From: Cystobacter fuscus
GTDB taxonomy: Bacteria; Myxococcota; Myxococcia; Myxococcales; Myxococcaceae
Direction of reading: 5' to 3'
DNA: 64,000 bases
Assembly: GCF_002305875.1 (NCBI RefSeq)
Contig: NZ_CP022098.1
Span: forward strand, 7,192,001 to 7,256,000
Shown: positions 25,734 through 34,079 of the stretch, one piece after another
How the letters are laid out: each line of letters starts with the position of its first letter
Numbering within the stretch: the first letter of the stretch is position 1
Position numbers and translations under genes: made by a program
Notes under the pieces: generated by a model
Database searches by the model: none
What the model saw: only the letters and a program-made list of their open reading frames with translations
Told to the model about the DNA's origin: nothing

Positions 25734-27062
25734 ATGCCGACTCCCCACTCCGTCCCCATGGCCAGGCCCCTGACCGTTCTCGTCCTGGCCGGCTGTCTCG
25801 CCAGTGCGCCCCTCGCCTGTACGGGCCCACAGGGTCCCGAAGGGCCCGTGGGCGGCGATGGCTCGCTCACCCCCCGGCGGCTGCTGGATGACAAGATTGG
25901 ACGCTGGCTGCCGGACAACCGCGAGCGGCTCAACGCGCTGATTCGGGACGTGGGGATCGCCAGCCCGGCGTTCGACCCCAGGAACCGCCCCGTGGCCGTG
26001 TTCGACTGGGACAACACCCTGGTGAAGAACGATCTCGGGGACGCCACCTTCTTCTGGATGCTCCGGCACGACAAGGTGCTCCAACCCACGGGGAGGGACT
26101 GGAGCACCACCAGCCGCCACCTGACGGTGGAGGCCCGGACGGCCCTCTCCACCGCGTGTGACCCGGCTGGCGAGCCGGGACAGCCCCTGCGCACGAGCGA
26201 ACACGCCGCATGCGCCGACGAGCTCGTCAGCATCTACACCGGCGGCAAGACGCGAGCGGCCCAGGCGGCCTGGGACAAGCAGCTCACCCTCACCCTCAAT
26301 ACCGCCTACGCCTGGGTGGCCCAGCTCCAGGCGGGCTACACCCCCGAGGAGGTTCGCGGCTTCGCCCGGTCCGCCTACGCGGAGAACGCCTTCAATCCCG
26401 TCGGCACCACGCAGACGGTGGGGAGCGTCACGGGGCTCGCCTACCACGTGCGGGTGTACGAGGAGATGGTGGACCTCGTGGAGACGATGCAGGACAACGG
26501 CTTCGACGTCTGGGTGCTCACCGCCTCGCCCCAGTTCGTCATCGACGCCGTGTCCGAGCAGCTCATCGGCGTCAAACCCAACCGGGTGGTGGGCATCCGC
26601 TCGGTGACGGACGCCCAGGGCCGGTTGACGGCGCACCTGCAGGGCTGCGGACCCGTGGCCGATGGCGAGGACACCCTCATCACCTACGACCAGGGCAAGC
26701 GCTGCTGGATCAACAAGGCCATCTACCACCTGCCCGCGGAGCAGCAGCTCGCGCGTCAGCCGGACGAGCGCCAGCGCCAGGTCTTCGCGGCGGGGGACTC
26801 GGACACGGACCTGGCCTTCATGCAGGACGCGACGCGGCTCAAGCTCGCCCTCAACCGCAACAAGGTCCAGCTCATGTGCAACGCCTACGCGAACGTCCGG
26901 GGCACGTGGCTCGTGCAGCCCATGTTCGTGCGGCCCGCCGCCCAGGCCGCCACCCCGTACCCCTGCACCACCGCGGTGGACGCGGCCGGTCAGCCCCTCG
27001 TGGACGAAGATGGGCAGCGCTTCACCCAGGACTTCGAGGACCGCGTCCACCAACTGCCTTGA
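25734..27062 (+). CDS. Exported HAD-superfamily phosphatase (PchP/SerB-like)
   Basis: 442 aa. The N terminus (MARPLTVLVLAGCLASAPLAC) looks like a lipoprotein signal with Cys near residue 29. HAD motif I is AVFDWDNTLVKND (both Asp present) near residue 88, motif II is VWVLTASPQF, and motif IV is FAAGDSDTDLAFM. A large helical cap of ~150 residues between motifs I and II is like phosphorylcholine/phosphoserine phosphatases. Predicted to hydrolyse small phosphomonoesters in the cell envelope; substrate not determined. Start 25734 chosen; an inner ATG at 25758 would also keep the signal. GGGAGAC at 25712 is rather distant. Confidence 0.87.
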   Translation: MPTPHSVPMARPLTVLVLAGCLASAPLACTGPQGPEGPVGGDGSLTPRRLLDDKIGRWLPDNRERLNALIRDVGIASPAFDPRNRPVAVFDWDNTLVKNDLGDATFFWMLRHDKVLQPTGRDWSTTSRHLTVEARTALSTACDPAGEPGQPLRTSEHAACADELVSIYTGGKTRAAQAAWDKQLTLTLNTAYAWVAQLQAGYTPEEVRGFARSAYAENAFNPVGTTQTVGSVTGLAYHVRVYEEMVDLVETMQDNGFDVWVLTASPQFVIDAVSEQLIGVKPNRVVGIRSVTDAQGRLTAHLQGCGPVADGEDTLITYDQGKRCWINKAIYHLPAEQQLARQPDERQRQVFAAGDSDTDLAFMQDATRLKLALNRNKVQLMCNAYANVRGTWLVQPMFVRPAAQAATPYPCTTAVDAAGQPLVDEDGQRFTQDFEDRVHQLP

Positions 27063-27178
27063 GGCCTCGGCGGAACCGGGTCCTTCTGCTCGCGCGAAGG
27101 CTGCAATCCTCCCCAGGTCACGGGTGCGGTAGAAAACCCCCACACCCGTACGCCGAGTCTCTCCCCAAGGAGTCTCTC

Positions 27179-28150
27179 ATGTCCCATGCGCGTCTCGCTT
27201 CCGCCACGCTCGTCCTGTTGTTGTGCCAGACCGTCCCCGCGCTCGCGGCCGCGCCGCCGAAGGCGGAGAAGCAACGCATCACCGCGGCCTCGGGAGTGAA
27301 GATGCGCGCCACGCCGGGCGCTGGCGGGCAGGAGGTGGCCCGGCTCTTCATCGGCACGGAGGTGCGCGAACTCGAGCGCTCCGAGAAGCAGGAGACCGTG
27401 GGGGGCAAGACGGACCATTGGTACCGCGTCGCCGCGCCCGAGGGCCAGGAGGGCTGGGTCTTCGGAGCCTTCGTGCCACCCTTCGAGCCGGAGCAGCGCG
27501 TGCGGACCTATCTGGAGCTCGCCAGTCAACGCATGGCGGACGAGAAGACGCCCTTCGTGGATCGGACGGACCTGGCCAACTTCCTGAAGCGCGCGGCGGA
27601 GCAGGAGACCGACAAGGCGAGCGCGGCGCGGTTGGAGCTGGCTCGCTGGCGCGCGATGCGCTGGGTCCTGGACACCATCCTCCCCTCGGAGGTGCCAGCG
27701 AAGGTGTACGAGCCCTGGGTGAAGCGCCAGGGCGAGGCGCTCATCTACAACGAGCTGGGGAGCGATTGGCTCGTGAGCAGCAGTGTCCTGTGGTCGCTCG
27801 AGGAGAAGTACCGGGGCCTGCCCGAGGCCGAGGGGTTCGCCTGGGAGGCGGCGACAACGCCCTCCCCTGGCGAGTGCGAGGGGTATGCGCCGTGCTACCT
27901 GGAAAGGAGCAAGAGCTCGGAGGGTGAGTATCTCCGGCGCTACCCCACCGGGGCGCACGTGGACGAGGCCCTGAAGGCGGTGGAGCAGGTGCTGGGAACG
28001 GACGGCATCGCCGAGCTCGAAAAGGACGATCGCGCCGATGTGCACCGGGAGCTGAACGCGCTGGAGGCGGCGCTCGGCAAGGTGAAGCCCGAGCAGAAGA
28101 AGACCGTCATGGAGAAGCTCAAGGCCCTGCGAAAGGCCGTGGGCCGCTGA
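27179..28150 (+). CDS. Exported SH3-domain protein
   Basis: 323 aa. A signal peptide (MSHARLASATLVLLLCQTVPALAAA) is followed by a bacterial SH3b domain about residues 33-100 (ITAASGVKMRATPGAGGQEVARL, LFIGTEVRELERS, HWYRVAAPEGQEGWVFGAFV). The remaining ~200 residues are charged helices with a Cys pair (PGECEGYAPCYLERS) and no recognised fold. SH3b domains usually bind peptidoglycan or peptides, so an envelope role is likely. AAGGAG lies seven bases before the ATG at 27179. It is upstream of the toxin gene on the same strand, 200 bases apart. Confidence 0.85.
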   Translation: MSHARLASATLVLLLCQTVPALAAAPPKAEKQRITAASGVKMRATPGAGGQEVARLFIGTEVRELERSEKQETVGGKTDHWYRVAAPEGQEGWVFGAFVPPFEPEQRVRTYLELASQRMADEKTPFVDRTDLANFLKRAAEQETDKASAARLELARWRAMRWVLDTILPSEVPAKVYEPWVKRQGEALIYNELGSDWLVSSSVLWSLEEKYRGLPEAEGFAWEAATTPSPGECEGYAPCYLERSKSSEGEYLRRYPTGAHVDEALKAVEQVLGTDGIAELEKDDRADVHRELNALEAALGKVKPEQKKTVMEKLKALRKAVGR

Positions 28151-28237
28151 CGGCGGAACGACAGGAATCCCTTTCCGTGGCAAGGGGTGTCATCCACGGC
28201 CGCGGAGCCGTGCGATTGCCGCGAGCCTCTAGCCAAG

Positions 28238-28273
28238 CCGGTCTCGATCTTCGGGAACACGCGTTGCCCCTGG
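28238..28273 (-). repeat. 36-bp near-identical copy of a piece of the LLM oxidoreductase gene
   Basis: These 36 bases match 32126-32161, inside the LLM flavin oxidoreductase gene, at 35 of 36 positions and in the same orientation. On the minus strand both encode QGQRVFP(K/R)IETG. Here the segment lies in a gap between the SH3 gene and the toxin gene, with no other LLM sequence around it. It is a relic of a second LLM gene or a small duplicated fragment. Confidence 0.8.
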
Positions 28274-28350
28274 GTTGACTCGGCCGCACAGCCTCCCTGT
28301 AATCCCGCGTGGGGCTCCTCGCGAGCGGAGCCCATGCCTGGAGGCGCTGG

Positions 28351-29472
28351 GTGCCAAGAGGGATAGCTCTGCTGACATGCCTGTTGCTTGTGGGGTGTAG
28401 CAGCGCCCCCCGGAGCGTTCTCCCTGCCACTGGACAGATAAGGTACTGCGTCTACATCCCGAGCGGCGGCTTTGAGCAGGCAGAACGAGGTGGAGCATCT
28501 GCCGCCGTGCCTGCGCCGGGAGCGAATTCGCCGACGGCTCCACTTCCCCCTTCCCCACCACCGCTGCGAGGGATTGCTGGCGGAGGCGCAGGAGATGGGG
28601 CACCCCGCGGCATGCTCCGCCTGGTGCCGCAAGGCGGCACGACCGCGGCAGGAGCAGGCTCTGGCGCTGGTGCAGGAGAAGCCCTGGTGACGGGCGGCGC
28701 GGTCGTCGCGGCCGCGGGCAGTGTTCTACTGCTTTGCTTCACCGTCAAAGCGGTTGTGGACGGTGAGCAGACCCCCATCGACATCGCGGACAAGTTCTAC
28801 GGCACACACTTCGGAGATGTTTCTGGATGGGTTCGGGGCCGGTATCCCCCAAAAGGCTCTACGAATTCGCGCACCATCGAGATAGAAATCCTCATTGACC
28901 AGGAGCCTGACGGCACGGTGTCGGTGACGACGAGTGCTCCCACGGCCCAACCTGAGTCGGTGTCCTCTCCCCGCGCTCCTCCCAGTGGGTGGCCAACTCC
29001 GAAATCCGACAATGAAGGTAAAAAGAAACGCGGCCGTCTCTATGTAACCTATAGAAAGCTCAACAGAAAAACAAACCTTTACTACGCTGGCCGGACCAGT
29101 ATGGTCGTTGATCTCGGCCTGCCTCTCAGACTCCAGGCAGAATGGGCTATTCGACTCCGAGACATGAATCATCATGTTGATGAGAACGAAGACCCGAAGG
29201 ACGCTTCATTTGCTCAAGCACAACTTGATGTATTCGACCTTGGGGCTGCCATCGACTACAATCAGAGGCATGATGACCCAGCATACTGGCGGATTCGTGG
29301 AAGAGAGCAGCAACTGATAGACTTCAATGGAGGCGCTCAGTCCGACACGGGCAAGTCCCATCGAACCGAGAACATCGTGCGCGCCGTGGCAAAAGACAAC
29401 CCGCGGGGGAGACGGTTTCACGATGCAGCCACGATTCGCTGGGGCGAACTTCACCGTTACACAGGATACTAG
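28351..29472 (+). CDS. Lipoprotein toxin with C-terminal GIY-YIG-like nuclease domain (SitA-like architecture)
   Basis: 373 aa. The start is MPRGIALLTCLLLVGCSS, a lipoprotein signal with Cys near residue 16. A Gly/Ala/Pro-rich region follows, with a hydrophobic segment (VTGGAVVAAAGSVLLLCFTV) around residue 115. The C-terminal ~145 residues look like a GIY-YIG-fold nuclease toxin: LYVTYRKL (first Tyr), YYAGRTS (second Tyr), an Arg-rich helix WAIRLRDMNHH, Glu in RGREQQLID, Asn in RTENIVRA. DNA of this domain is much less G+C-rich than the N terminus, as in polymorphic toxins. The GTG at 28351 is chosen because GGAGG ends six bases before it; a GTG at 28309 is in frame but has none. An Imm26-like gene follows after three bases. 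Delivery by outer-membrane exchange is inferred from the SitA family. Confidence 0.72.
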   Translation: MPRGIALLTCLLLVGCSSAPRSVLPATGQIRYCVYIPSGGFEQAERGGASAAVPAPGANSPTAPLPPSPPPLRGIAGGGAGDGAPRGMLRLVPQGGTTAAGAGSGAGAGEALVTGGAVVAAAGSVLLLCFTVKAVVDGEQTPIDIADKFYGTHFGDVSGWVRGRYPPKGSTNSRTIEIEILIDQEPDGTVSVTTSAPTAQPESVSSPRAPPSGWPTPKSDNEGKKKRGRLYVTYRKLNRKTNLYYAGRTSMVVDLGLPLRLQAEWAIRLRDMNHHVDENEDPKDASFAQAQLDVFDLGAAIDYNQRHDDPAYWRIRGREQQLIDFNGGAQSDTGKSHRTENIVRAVAKDNPRGRRFHDAATIRWGELHRYTGY

Positions 29473-29475
29473 GAC

Positions 29476-29931
29476 ATGCGGCCAACGCATAAACCAGGTT
29501 CATTTTTGAGAATTCCCCTCCCAGACGGCTCCTTCGGCTATGGAAGGGTGCTCGAATTGCATTTCGATGCTTTCTACAATTACAGGACTACTGAGCCAGA
29601 CGCGAACCTGGATAAGATCGCATCCAATTCCATCCTTTTCAGGATTATTGTAAAGCATCCATACCCGAAGTCATGGGAGCTTGTTGGATGGAGAGAGATT
29701 GAGGAACGCCTGAGGCAACCCGTTGTCCAATTCAACATGGAGGTGGGTCCACTCCGGCGCTGTTGGATTTTCGATAGCATTGGCAATGAGAGAGAGGCGT
29801 CCCCTCAAGAATGTATTGGGCTCGAGCCAGCGGCTGTTTGGGAATCTCACGGTGTCGAAGAACGTCTGCTCGATGCCTTCATGGGGCGGCCCAACGACAG
29901 TTTGGTGCGCATGTGGAAGGAGTTGGAGTAG
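29476..29931 (+). CDS. Imm26-like immunity protein
   Basis: 151 aa, cytosolic, beginning three bases after the toxin stop. The N terminus KPGSFLRIPLPDGSFGYGRVL matches the Imm26 immunity family pattern (a G-x-F-x-IPL-DG-x-x-GYGRVL strand pair). The gene is markedly A+T-richer than its surroundings, like the toxin domain, showing that the two moved together. By analogy it binds and neutralises the nuclease domain encoded at 29030-29472. Confidence 0.75.
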   Translation: MRPTHKPGSFLRIPLPDGSFGYGRVLELHFDAFYNYRTTEPDANLDKIASNSILFRIIVKHPYPKSWELVGWREIEERLRQPVVQFNMEVGPLRRCWIFDSIGNEREASPQECIGLEPAAVWESHGVEERLLDAFMGRPNDSLVRMWKELE

Positions 29932-29962
29932 CAGAGCACGACGAGTCCCCCGTCGGGCACCA

Positions 29963-30862
29963 CTACCCTCGTGGGAGCGGGCCGGGGCCCGGGTCCACGG
30001 ACGCCATCGAAGGTGTGCTCACCTGTGCGCTCAGCTCGGCCAGATCCCTGTCCCGCCGATGGTAGCCCCGCTGCAGGAGGAGCTTCCGGGCGGCACCCAG
30101 CTCCGAACGTGCCTGAGCGAGCTTCCCCATCGCCAGGAACAAGCGGCACCTCTCGAGACACACATCCACCTGGAACAACCGCGTTCCCGCCCCGGTGGAG
30201 ATGAAGAGCGCCTCATCGAGGTCTCTCCACGCCAGCTCGAACGAGCCCCGCAGCCGATGGACCGCGGCCCGGCTGGTCAAGGCGGGGGTTATCAGCATCG
30301 GCGTCCCCTGCTTGCGCATCAGCAAGAAGCCTTCGCTCAGGAACTCCAGCGCCAGGCCGAGAGCCTCCGGAGCCTCCGCGCTCCGCCGCAGGTGGGCGTT
30401 GCCCAGGCACAACTGGAGCATTCCCATGAGCTGCCAAGAGCCTGACGACCGTGCCCAGTCCACATAGGAACCGAGCCAGCGGAACACCTCCTGGGAGCGA
30501 CCCTGATCCAGCAGCAGATCGCAATACGCGAGGTCGACGAAGAGAAACTTCAGCCAGTCCTCACCCCGTGGCAAGGAGGTGGCGTGTAGGAAGAACGCCT
30601 CGGCCTCCGCCGATCGGCCACACTGAATGAGTGCACAGGCGAGGCTGGCGAGCTGGCGACTGTGTTGCCAGGCAACCCCCGTCTTTCGCGACAATCCGAC
30701 GGCGCGCTCGCCGTACTGGACGGCCCGTTCCGGCTCGCCGAGGAAGACGTACACCATGCACAGAGCGCCGAAGACATAGGCGGCCTGGTGGGGATGATCG
30801 TGCAGCCGCGGGTTGTCCAGCGCACCCAAGAGGGGCTCGACTGCCTCGGGCAGGGACGTCCT
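29963..30862 (-). pseudogene. C-terminal TPR part of a TIR-TPR protein, out of frame with the TIR part
   Basis: About 300 codons of tetratricopeptide-like helices (SLPEAVEPLLGALDNPRLHD, AAYVFGALCMVYVFLGEPER, AVQYGERAVGLSRKTG and on). They end in a proper stop at 29963. Coding sense begins near 30862, where the TIR frame loses sense; the two frames differ by one. Proteins of this type normally have an NTPase domain (NB-ARC/STAND) between TIR and TPR, which is absent. The part has no start of its own. Confidence 0.65.
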
Positions 30863-31310
30863 GGACCGACCTGCTCGTGAGCAGGCGAAGCTCCCTGGCC
30901 AGGGAGGCGAGTTCCGCATCGATGGCATGCCTGCTCTGCTCCGACAGGGCTCGAGCCCTCCTGGGGCGAAGCTGCAACCGCTGAAGCCACTCGGCGGCCT
31001 CCCAGTCACAGGGCGAGAGCAGCAGGGGAATGAGGTGAAGCCCGCTGTCCGCCCGGCGCTGGAGGAGCCGGGGCACTTCTTCCTCGAGGATGAACCTCGA
31101 ACTCAGGAAGTGGGCCGAGATCAGCAGCACCGCCGCGCCAGCCTCGCTGATCGCCTGCTCGAGGTCCGCCCGCCAGTCCGCACCTGTCTCGATGTGGGAG
31201 TCGTCCCAAGCCACCAGGCACTCGTGGAGAACGGTCAGATGGGTCGAGACACGCTCCTTCCACGCCTCATCCTCGTGGCTGTAGCTGATGAAGACGGTGG
31301 GCCTGTCCAT
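30561..31310 (-). CDS. TIR-domain protein, truncated by frameshift
   Basis: The ATG at 31310 opens MDRPTVFISYSHEDEAWKER, the first strand and box 1 of a TIR domain. It continues with LVAWDDSHIETGADWRADLE, AISEAGAAVLLISAHFLSS and IPLLLSPCDWEAAEW, a complete TIR fold of ~145 residues. From about residue 150 (LLTSRSVQDVPARG) the frame is no longer meaningful and runs on to a stop at 30561, antisense-free junk of ~100 residues. TIR domains in bacteria cleave NAD+ or signal in antiphage STAND systems. The sensor TPRs are present in another frame but the NTPase core is gone, so the system is probably dead here. Confidence 0.7.
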   Translation of the reverse strand: MDRPTVFISYSHEDEAWKERVSTHLTVLHECLVAWDDSHIETGADWRADLEQAISEAGAAVLLISAHFLSSRFILEEEVPRLLQRRADSGLHLIPLLLSPCDWEAAEWLQRLQLRPRRARALSEQSRHAIDAELASLARELRLLTSRSVQDVPARGSRAPLGCAGQPAAARSSPPGRLCLRRSVHGVRLPRRAGTGRPVRRARRRIVAKDGGCLATQSPARQPRLCTHSVWPIGGGRGVLPTRHLLATG

Positions 31311-31614
31311 GGGGATGTTCCGTGTCACCGCGCGGGCTCGGGGAGTGCTGCGAAGGCCCTCCCTGGATGGTGTGGGCATCTTCGATCTGTGAGTAAACCG
31401 GAAGGAAGGAGGCCACACGGGGCGAGGTGGCGAGAGCCGGGCCTGCCTTCTTCCCGAGTACTGACAGGGCGGAGCGGGCGGTGCGGATTTCAGGAGGAGC
31501 ACTGGAATAGGAACTCGTGCGCCTTTCAGGGACTCGAGAATTCCATGCTCGAGGACCGCGTCTTCCTTCTGCCCTGATCGCACGGCCGTGCGACGGGAGA
31601 GGCCCGCGAGGCTC
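31311..31614. other. Gene-free stretch between TIR gene and LLM oxidoreductase
   Basis: About 300 bases with open frames but no coding pattern, no clear promoter and no repeat that could be recognised. It should hold the promoter of the TIR gene. Confidence 0.5.
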
Positions 31615-32646
31615 TCAGCCGAGCATGTCTCGCACGAGGGGAACGACCTCGCGGCCATACAGCTCGATGCAGCGCATGAGCTTGTCGTGCGGCAGCGGGC
31701 CCGCGCTGTACTTCAAATCAAAGCGGGACAGGCCGAGGGCCCTGGCCGTCGCGGCGATCTTGCGAGCGACGGTCTCGGGTGAGCCGAGGTAGAGCGAGCC
31801 CTGCTCGACCTCCCGCTCGAACTCCGCCGCGCTCATCGGGGGCCAGCCGCGCTCGGCGCCGATCCGATCGCGCATCCGCTTGTAGTGCGGCCAGAACTCC
31901 TCGCGCGCCGCCGCGTCCGTCTTGGCCACATAGCCGGGTGAATGGACGCCGATCGGCTGGACGGGGCGCTCGAGCTGCGCGAAGGCGCGTTGATAGAGCT
32001 CGGCATAGGGCCTGAAGCGCACGGGGTCGCCGCCGATGATGGCCAGCATCATGGGCAGGTCATATTGGGCCGCGCGCACCACCGACTCCGGACTTCCACC
32101 CACGCCGATCCAGGTCTTGAGCGAACCGGTCTCGATCCTCGGGAACACGCGTTGCCCCTGGAGGGCGGCGCGCGTCGTCCCCCGCCACGTCACGGCCTCC
32201 TCGCGGAGCAGCGCCGCGAAGAGGTCGAGCTTCTCCTCGAACAGCGTCTCGTACTGGCGCAGCTCGTAGCCGAAGAGCGGAAAGGACTCGGTGAAGGAGC
32301 CGCGCCCGAGGATCACCTCCGCGCGTCCCCTGGCCAGGGCGTCGAGCGTGGAGAAGCGCTGGAACACGCGCACGGGATCGTCCGAGCTCAGCACCGTCAC
32401 GGCCGAGCCGAGATGGATGCGGGTCGTGCGCGTGGCGATCCCCGCGAGCACGACCTCGGGCGCGGAGACGGCGAAGTCGGCCCGGTGGTGCTCGCCCACG
32501 CCGAAGAAGTCGAGGCCGAGCTCGTCGGCGAGGACGGCCTGCTCCACGACGTCGCGGATGACCTGCGCCTGCGAGAGCGGCTCGCCACCGGGGCCGAGGG
32601 TGACATCCCCGAAGGTGTCCAATCCAAGTTCCAGAGATCTTGCCAT
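31615..32646 (-). CDS. LLM-class flavin-dependent oxidoreductase
   Basis: 343-aa luciferase-like monooxygenase. Seen: LGLDFFGVGEHHRADFAVSA near residue 45, AGIATRTTRIHLGSAVTVLS, then PVRVFQRFSTLDALARGRAE and GRGSFTESFPLFGY. These are the beta-barrel strands and FMN/F420-binding loops of the LLM superfamily (alkanal monooxygenase-like group). C-terminal LYLGSPETVARKI is also typical. Substrate unknown. It lies seven bases downstream of the flippase-like gene on the same strand and is probably co-transcribed. Part of its sequence (32126-32161) recurs at 28238-28273. Confidence 0.9.
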   Translation of the reverse strand: MARSLELGLDTFGDVTLGPGGEPLSQAQVIRDVVEQAVLADELGLDFFGVGEHHRADFAVSAPEVVLAGIATRTTRIHLGSAVTVLSSDDPVRVFQRFSTLDALARGRAEVILGRGSFTESFPLFGYELRQYETLFEEKLDLFAALLREEAVTWRGTTRAALQGQRVFPRIETGSLKTWIGVGGSPESVVRAAQYDLPMMLAIIGGDPVRFRPYAELYQRAFAQLERPVQPIGVHSPGYVAKTDAAAREEFWPHYKRMRDRIGAERGWPPMSAAEFEREVEQGSLYLGSPETVARKIAATARALGLSRFDLKYSAGPLPHDKLMRCIELYGREVVPLVRDMLG

Positions 32647-32652
32647 GCGAAG

Positions 32653-33687
32653 TCAGGCCGAGGGCAGCGAGGAGGCCTGTTGCTCCTTGTTCAGCTTGCC
32701 GGCGAGGTCCTTGAAGGACTGGTGGCCCGCGTTCATCAGCAGGAGTCCGAAGCCCACCTGCTGCAGCGTCTGGCACAGCCACAGCACGTTCGCGTACGCC
32801 AGCCCGCTGCTGTTGACCACCGAGGCGGGGAGGAACAGCGACAGGCCCACCTTGATGGCGGCATGGAAGGTGCCGAGCATGCCGGGCGCGGCGGGAATCA
32901 TCACGCCCACCACCAGCACGCAGTTGAGCACGTAGGCCTGGAACAGCGTCAGGCTCAAGGCGCCGAACGCGCGCGACAGCACGGCCATGCCCGCGCCGTT
33001 GAGTCCCCAGTAGAGGAGCGTGTAGAGGAAGAAGCCCACCATCTGGCGAGGCCCGGGCAACTGCCGCATGGCGCCCACGAACGTGTCCACCACGTCCGCC
33101 ACCTTGTCCGCGAGGCCCGGAACCACCCGGCCCACCGTCGAGCGCACCAGCCGCACCGCGCGCTCCTGGTGCCACAGCGAGAACAGCAGGAAGACGAGCA
33201 GACCCCCGAACCCCGCGAACATCAGGTTGGCACCCAGCTTCACGTAGCGCATCCCGGGCACGGTCGTCGGCACGAAGAAGAGCAGCAGGCGCATCATCAC
33301 GGCCACGAACATGCCGTCCGTGATGCGCTCGAGCACCACCGAGGTCATCGCCGCGCTGCGCCGGATGGAGCTGCGCTGGGCGATGAGCAGGGGCCGGGCG
33401 AACTCACCCAGCCGGAAGGGCAGCACCAGCAGCATCATGAAGCCGATACCCGACGCCTCGTTCAGCTTGCCAAAGGGCACCCGCTCCATCCCCGACAACA
33501 GGCAGCCCCAGCGCAGGGTGCGCGCCAGGTGGATGAGCGTCAGGATGCCGAAGTACGGCACCACCCATGCGTAGTTGGCCGACTTCAGGACGGACAGCTG
33601 TGACTCCCAGTCCGCATCCTGGAACGCCCACCAGAAGAAGAGCAGGGTCACGATCAGACTGGCGACGAGTTTCACGGCACGTTTCAC
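32653..33687 (-). CDS. Flippase-like membrane protein (UPF0104/lysylphosphatidylglycerol synthase TM family)
   Basis: 344 aa with eight or so membrane helices. Family marks: ANYAWVVPYFGILTLIHLART followed by LRWGCLLSGM, then LVLPFRLGEFARPLLIAQR with the conserved R-x-GE-x-x-RP segment, SAAMTSVVLERITDGMF, and late PAAPGMLGTFHAAIKVGLSL. Members flip or synthesise lipids or lipid-linked sugars; the lipid here is unknown. GTG start at 33687. The LLM gene follows after seven bases. Confidence 0.87.
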   Translation of the reverse strand: MKRAVKLVASLIVTLLFFWWAFQDADWESQLSVLKSANYAWVVPYFGILTLIHLARTLRWGCLLSGMERVPFGKLNEASGIGFMMLLVLPFRLGEFARPLLIAQRSSIRRSAAMTSVVLERITDGMFVAVMMRLLLFFVPTTVPGMRYVKLGANLMFAGFGGLLVFLLFSLWHQERAVRLVRSTVGRVVPGLADKVADVVDTFVGAMRQLPGPRQMVGFFLYTLLYWGLNGAGMAVLSRAFGALSLTLFQAYVLNCVLVVGVMIPAAPGMLGTFHAAIKVGLSLFLPASVVNSSGLAYANVLWLCQTLQQVGFGLLLMNAGHQSFKDLAGKLNKEQQASSLPSA

Positions 33688-33808
33688 GCCCGCCCGTATA
33701 CCGCCCCCCTCGCCTGGACTCCAGGGGTTCCCTGTCTATTCCCCTGCCAGGAGACCAGGGCCCCGGCCGCGGGGCACCCCGACGGTCCTGCCGGCAACGG
33801 GTCTCGCC

Positions 33809-34018
33809 TCAAGCGTCTCCAGGGGTCCGATCCGGGTGCTGATCCGTCGGCAGCTCGTCTTCCTGCTCGTCCACCTGACGATCCGGTACCCGGTACTCCT
33901 CGCCGAGCCAGCGCCCCAGGTCCACCATGCGGCAGCGCTTGGAGCAGAACGGAAACGCCGGGTTCTCGGCACGCGGAGCGACCGGCTTCCGACAGATGGA
34001 ACACTCTCGAACATTCAT
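33809..34018 (-). CDS. yacG: YacG-like zinc-binding DNA gyrase inhibitor
   Basis: 69 aa. MNVRECSICRKP and PFCSKRCRMVDLGRWLGEEY give the four zinc-binding cysteines (CxxC, CxxxC) and the MVDLGRW segment of the YacG family, followed by an acidic tail. YacG binds GyrB and inhibits gyrase in E. coli. It is divergent from mgtE, with about 60 bases between the starts. No Shine-Dalgarno sequence is visible before the ATG. Confidence 0.88.
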   Translation of the reverse strand: MNVRECSICRKPVAPRAENPAFPFCSKRCRMVDLGRWLGEEYRVPDRQVDEQEDELPTDQHPDRTPGDA

Positions 34019-34040
34019 GGCCACGGCGTACTCATAAGCC

Positions 34041-34070
34041 TTGATGTCGCCCACGGCCAGCGCGTTTAGA
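34041..34070 (+). promoter_or_regulatory. Promoter of the MgtE gene
   Basis: TTGATG (34041-34046), an 18-base spacer and TTTAGA (34065-34070) form a sigma-70-like promoter. Transcription would start around 34077, three bases before the GTG at 34080, suggesting a leaderless message. Confidence 0.5.
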
Positions 34071-34079
34071 GTCCCGCGC

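Noticed and set aside
26210-27178. Upstream extension of the SH3 protein frame through the HAD phosphatase gene
   Set aside because: The extension is out of frame with the clear HAD domain; the real start is the ATG at 27179 with AAGGAG and a signal peptide.
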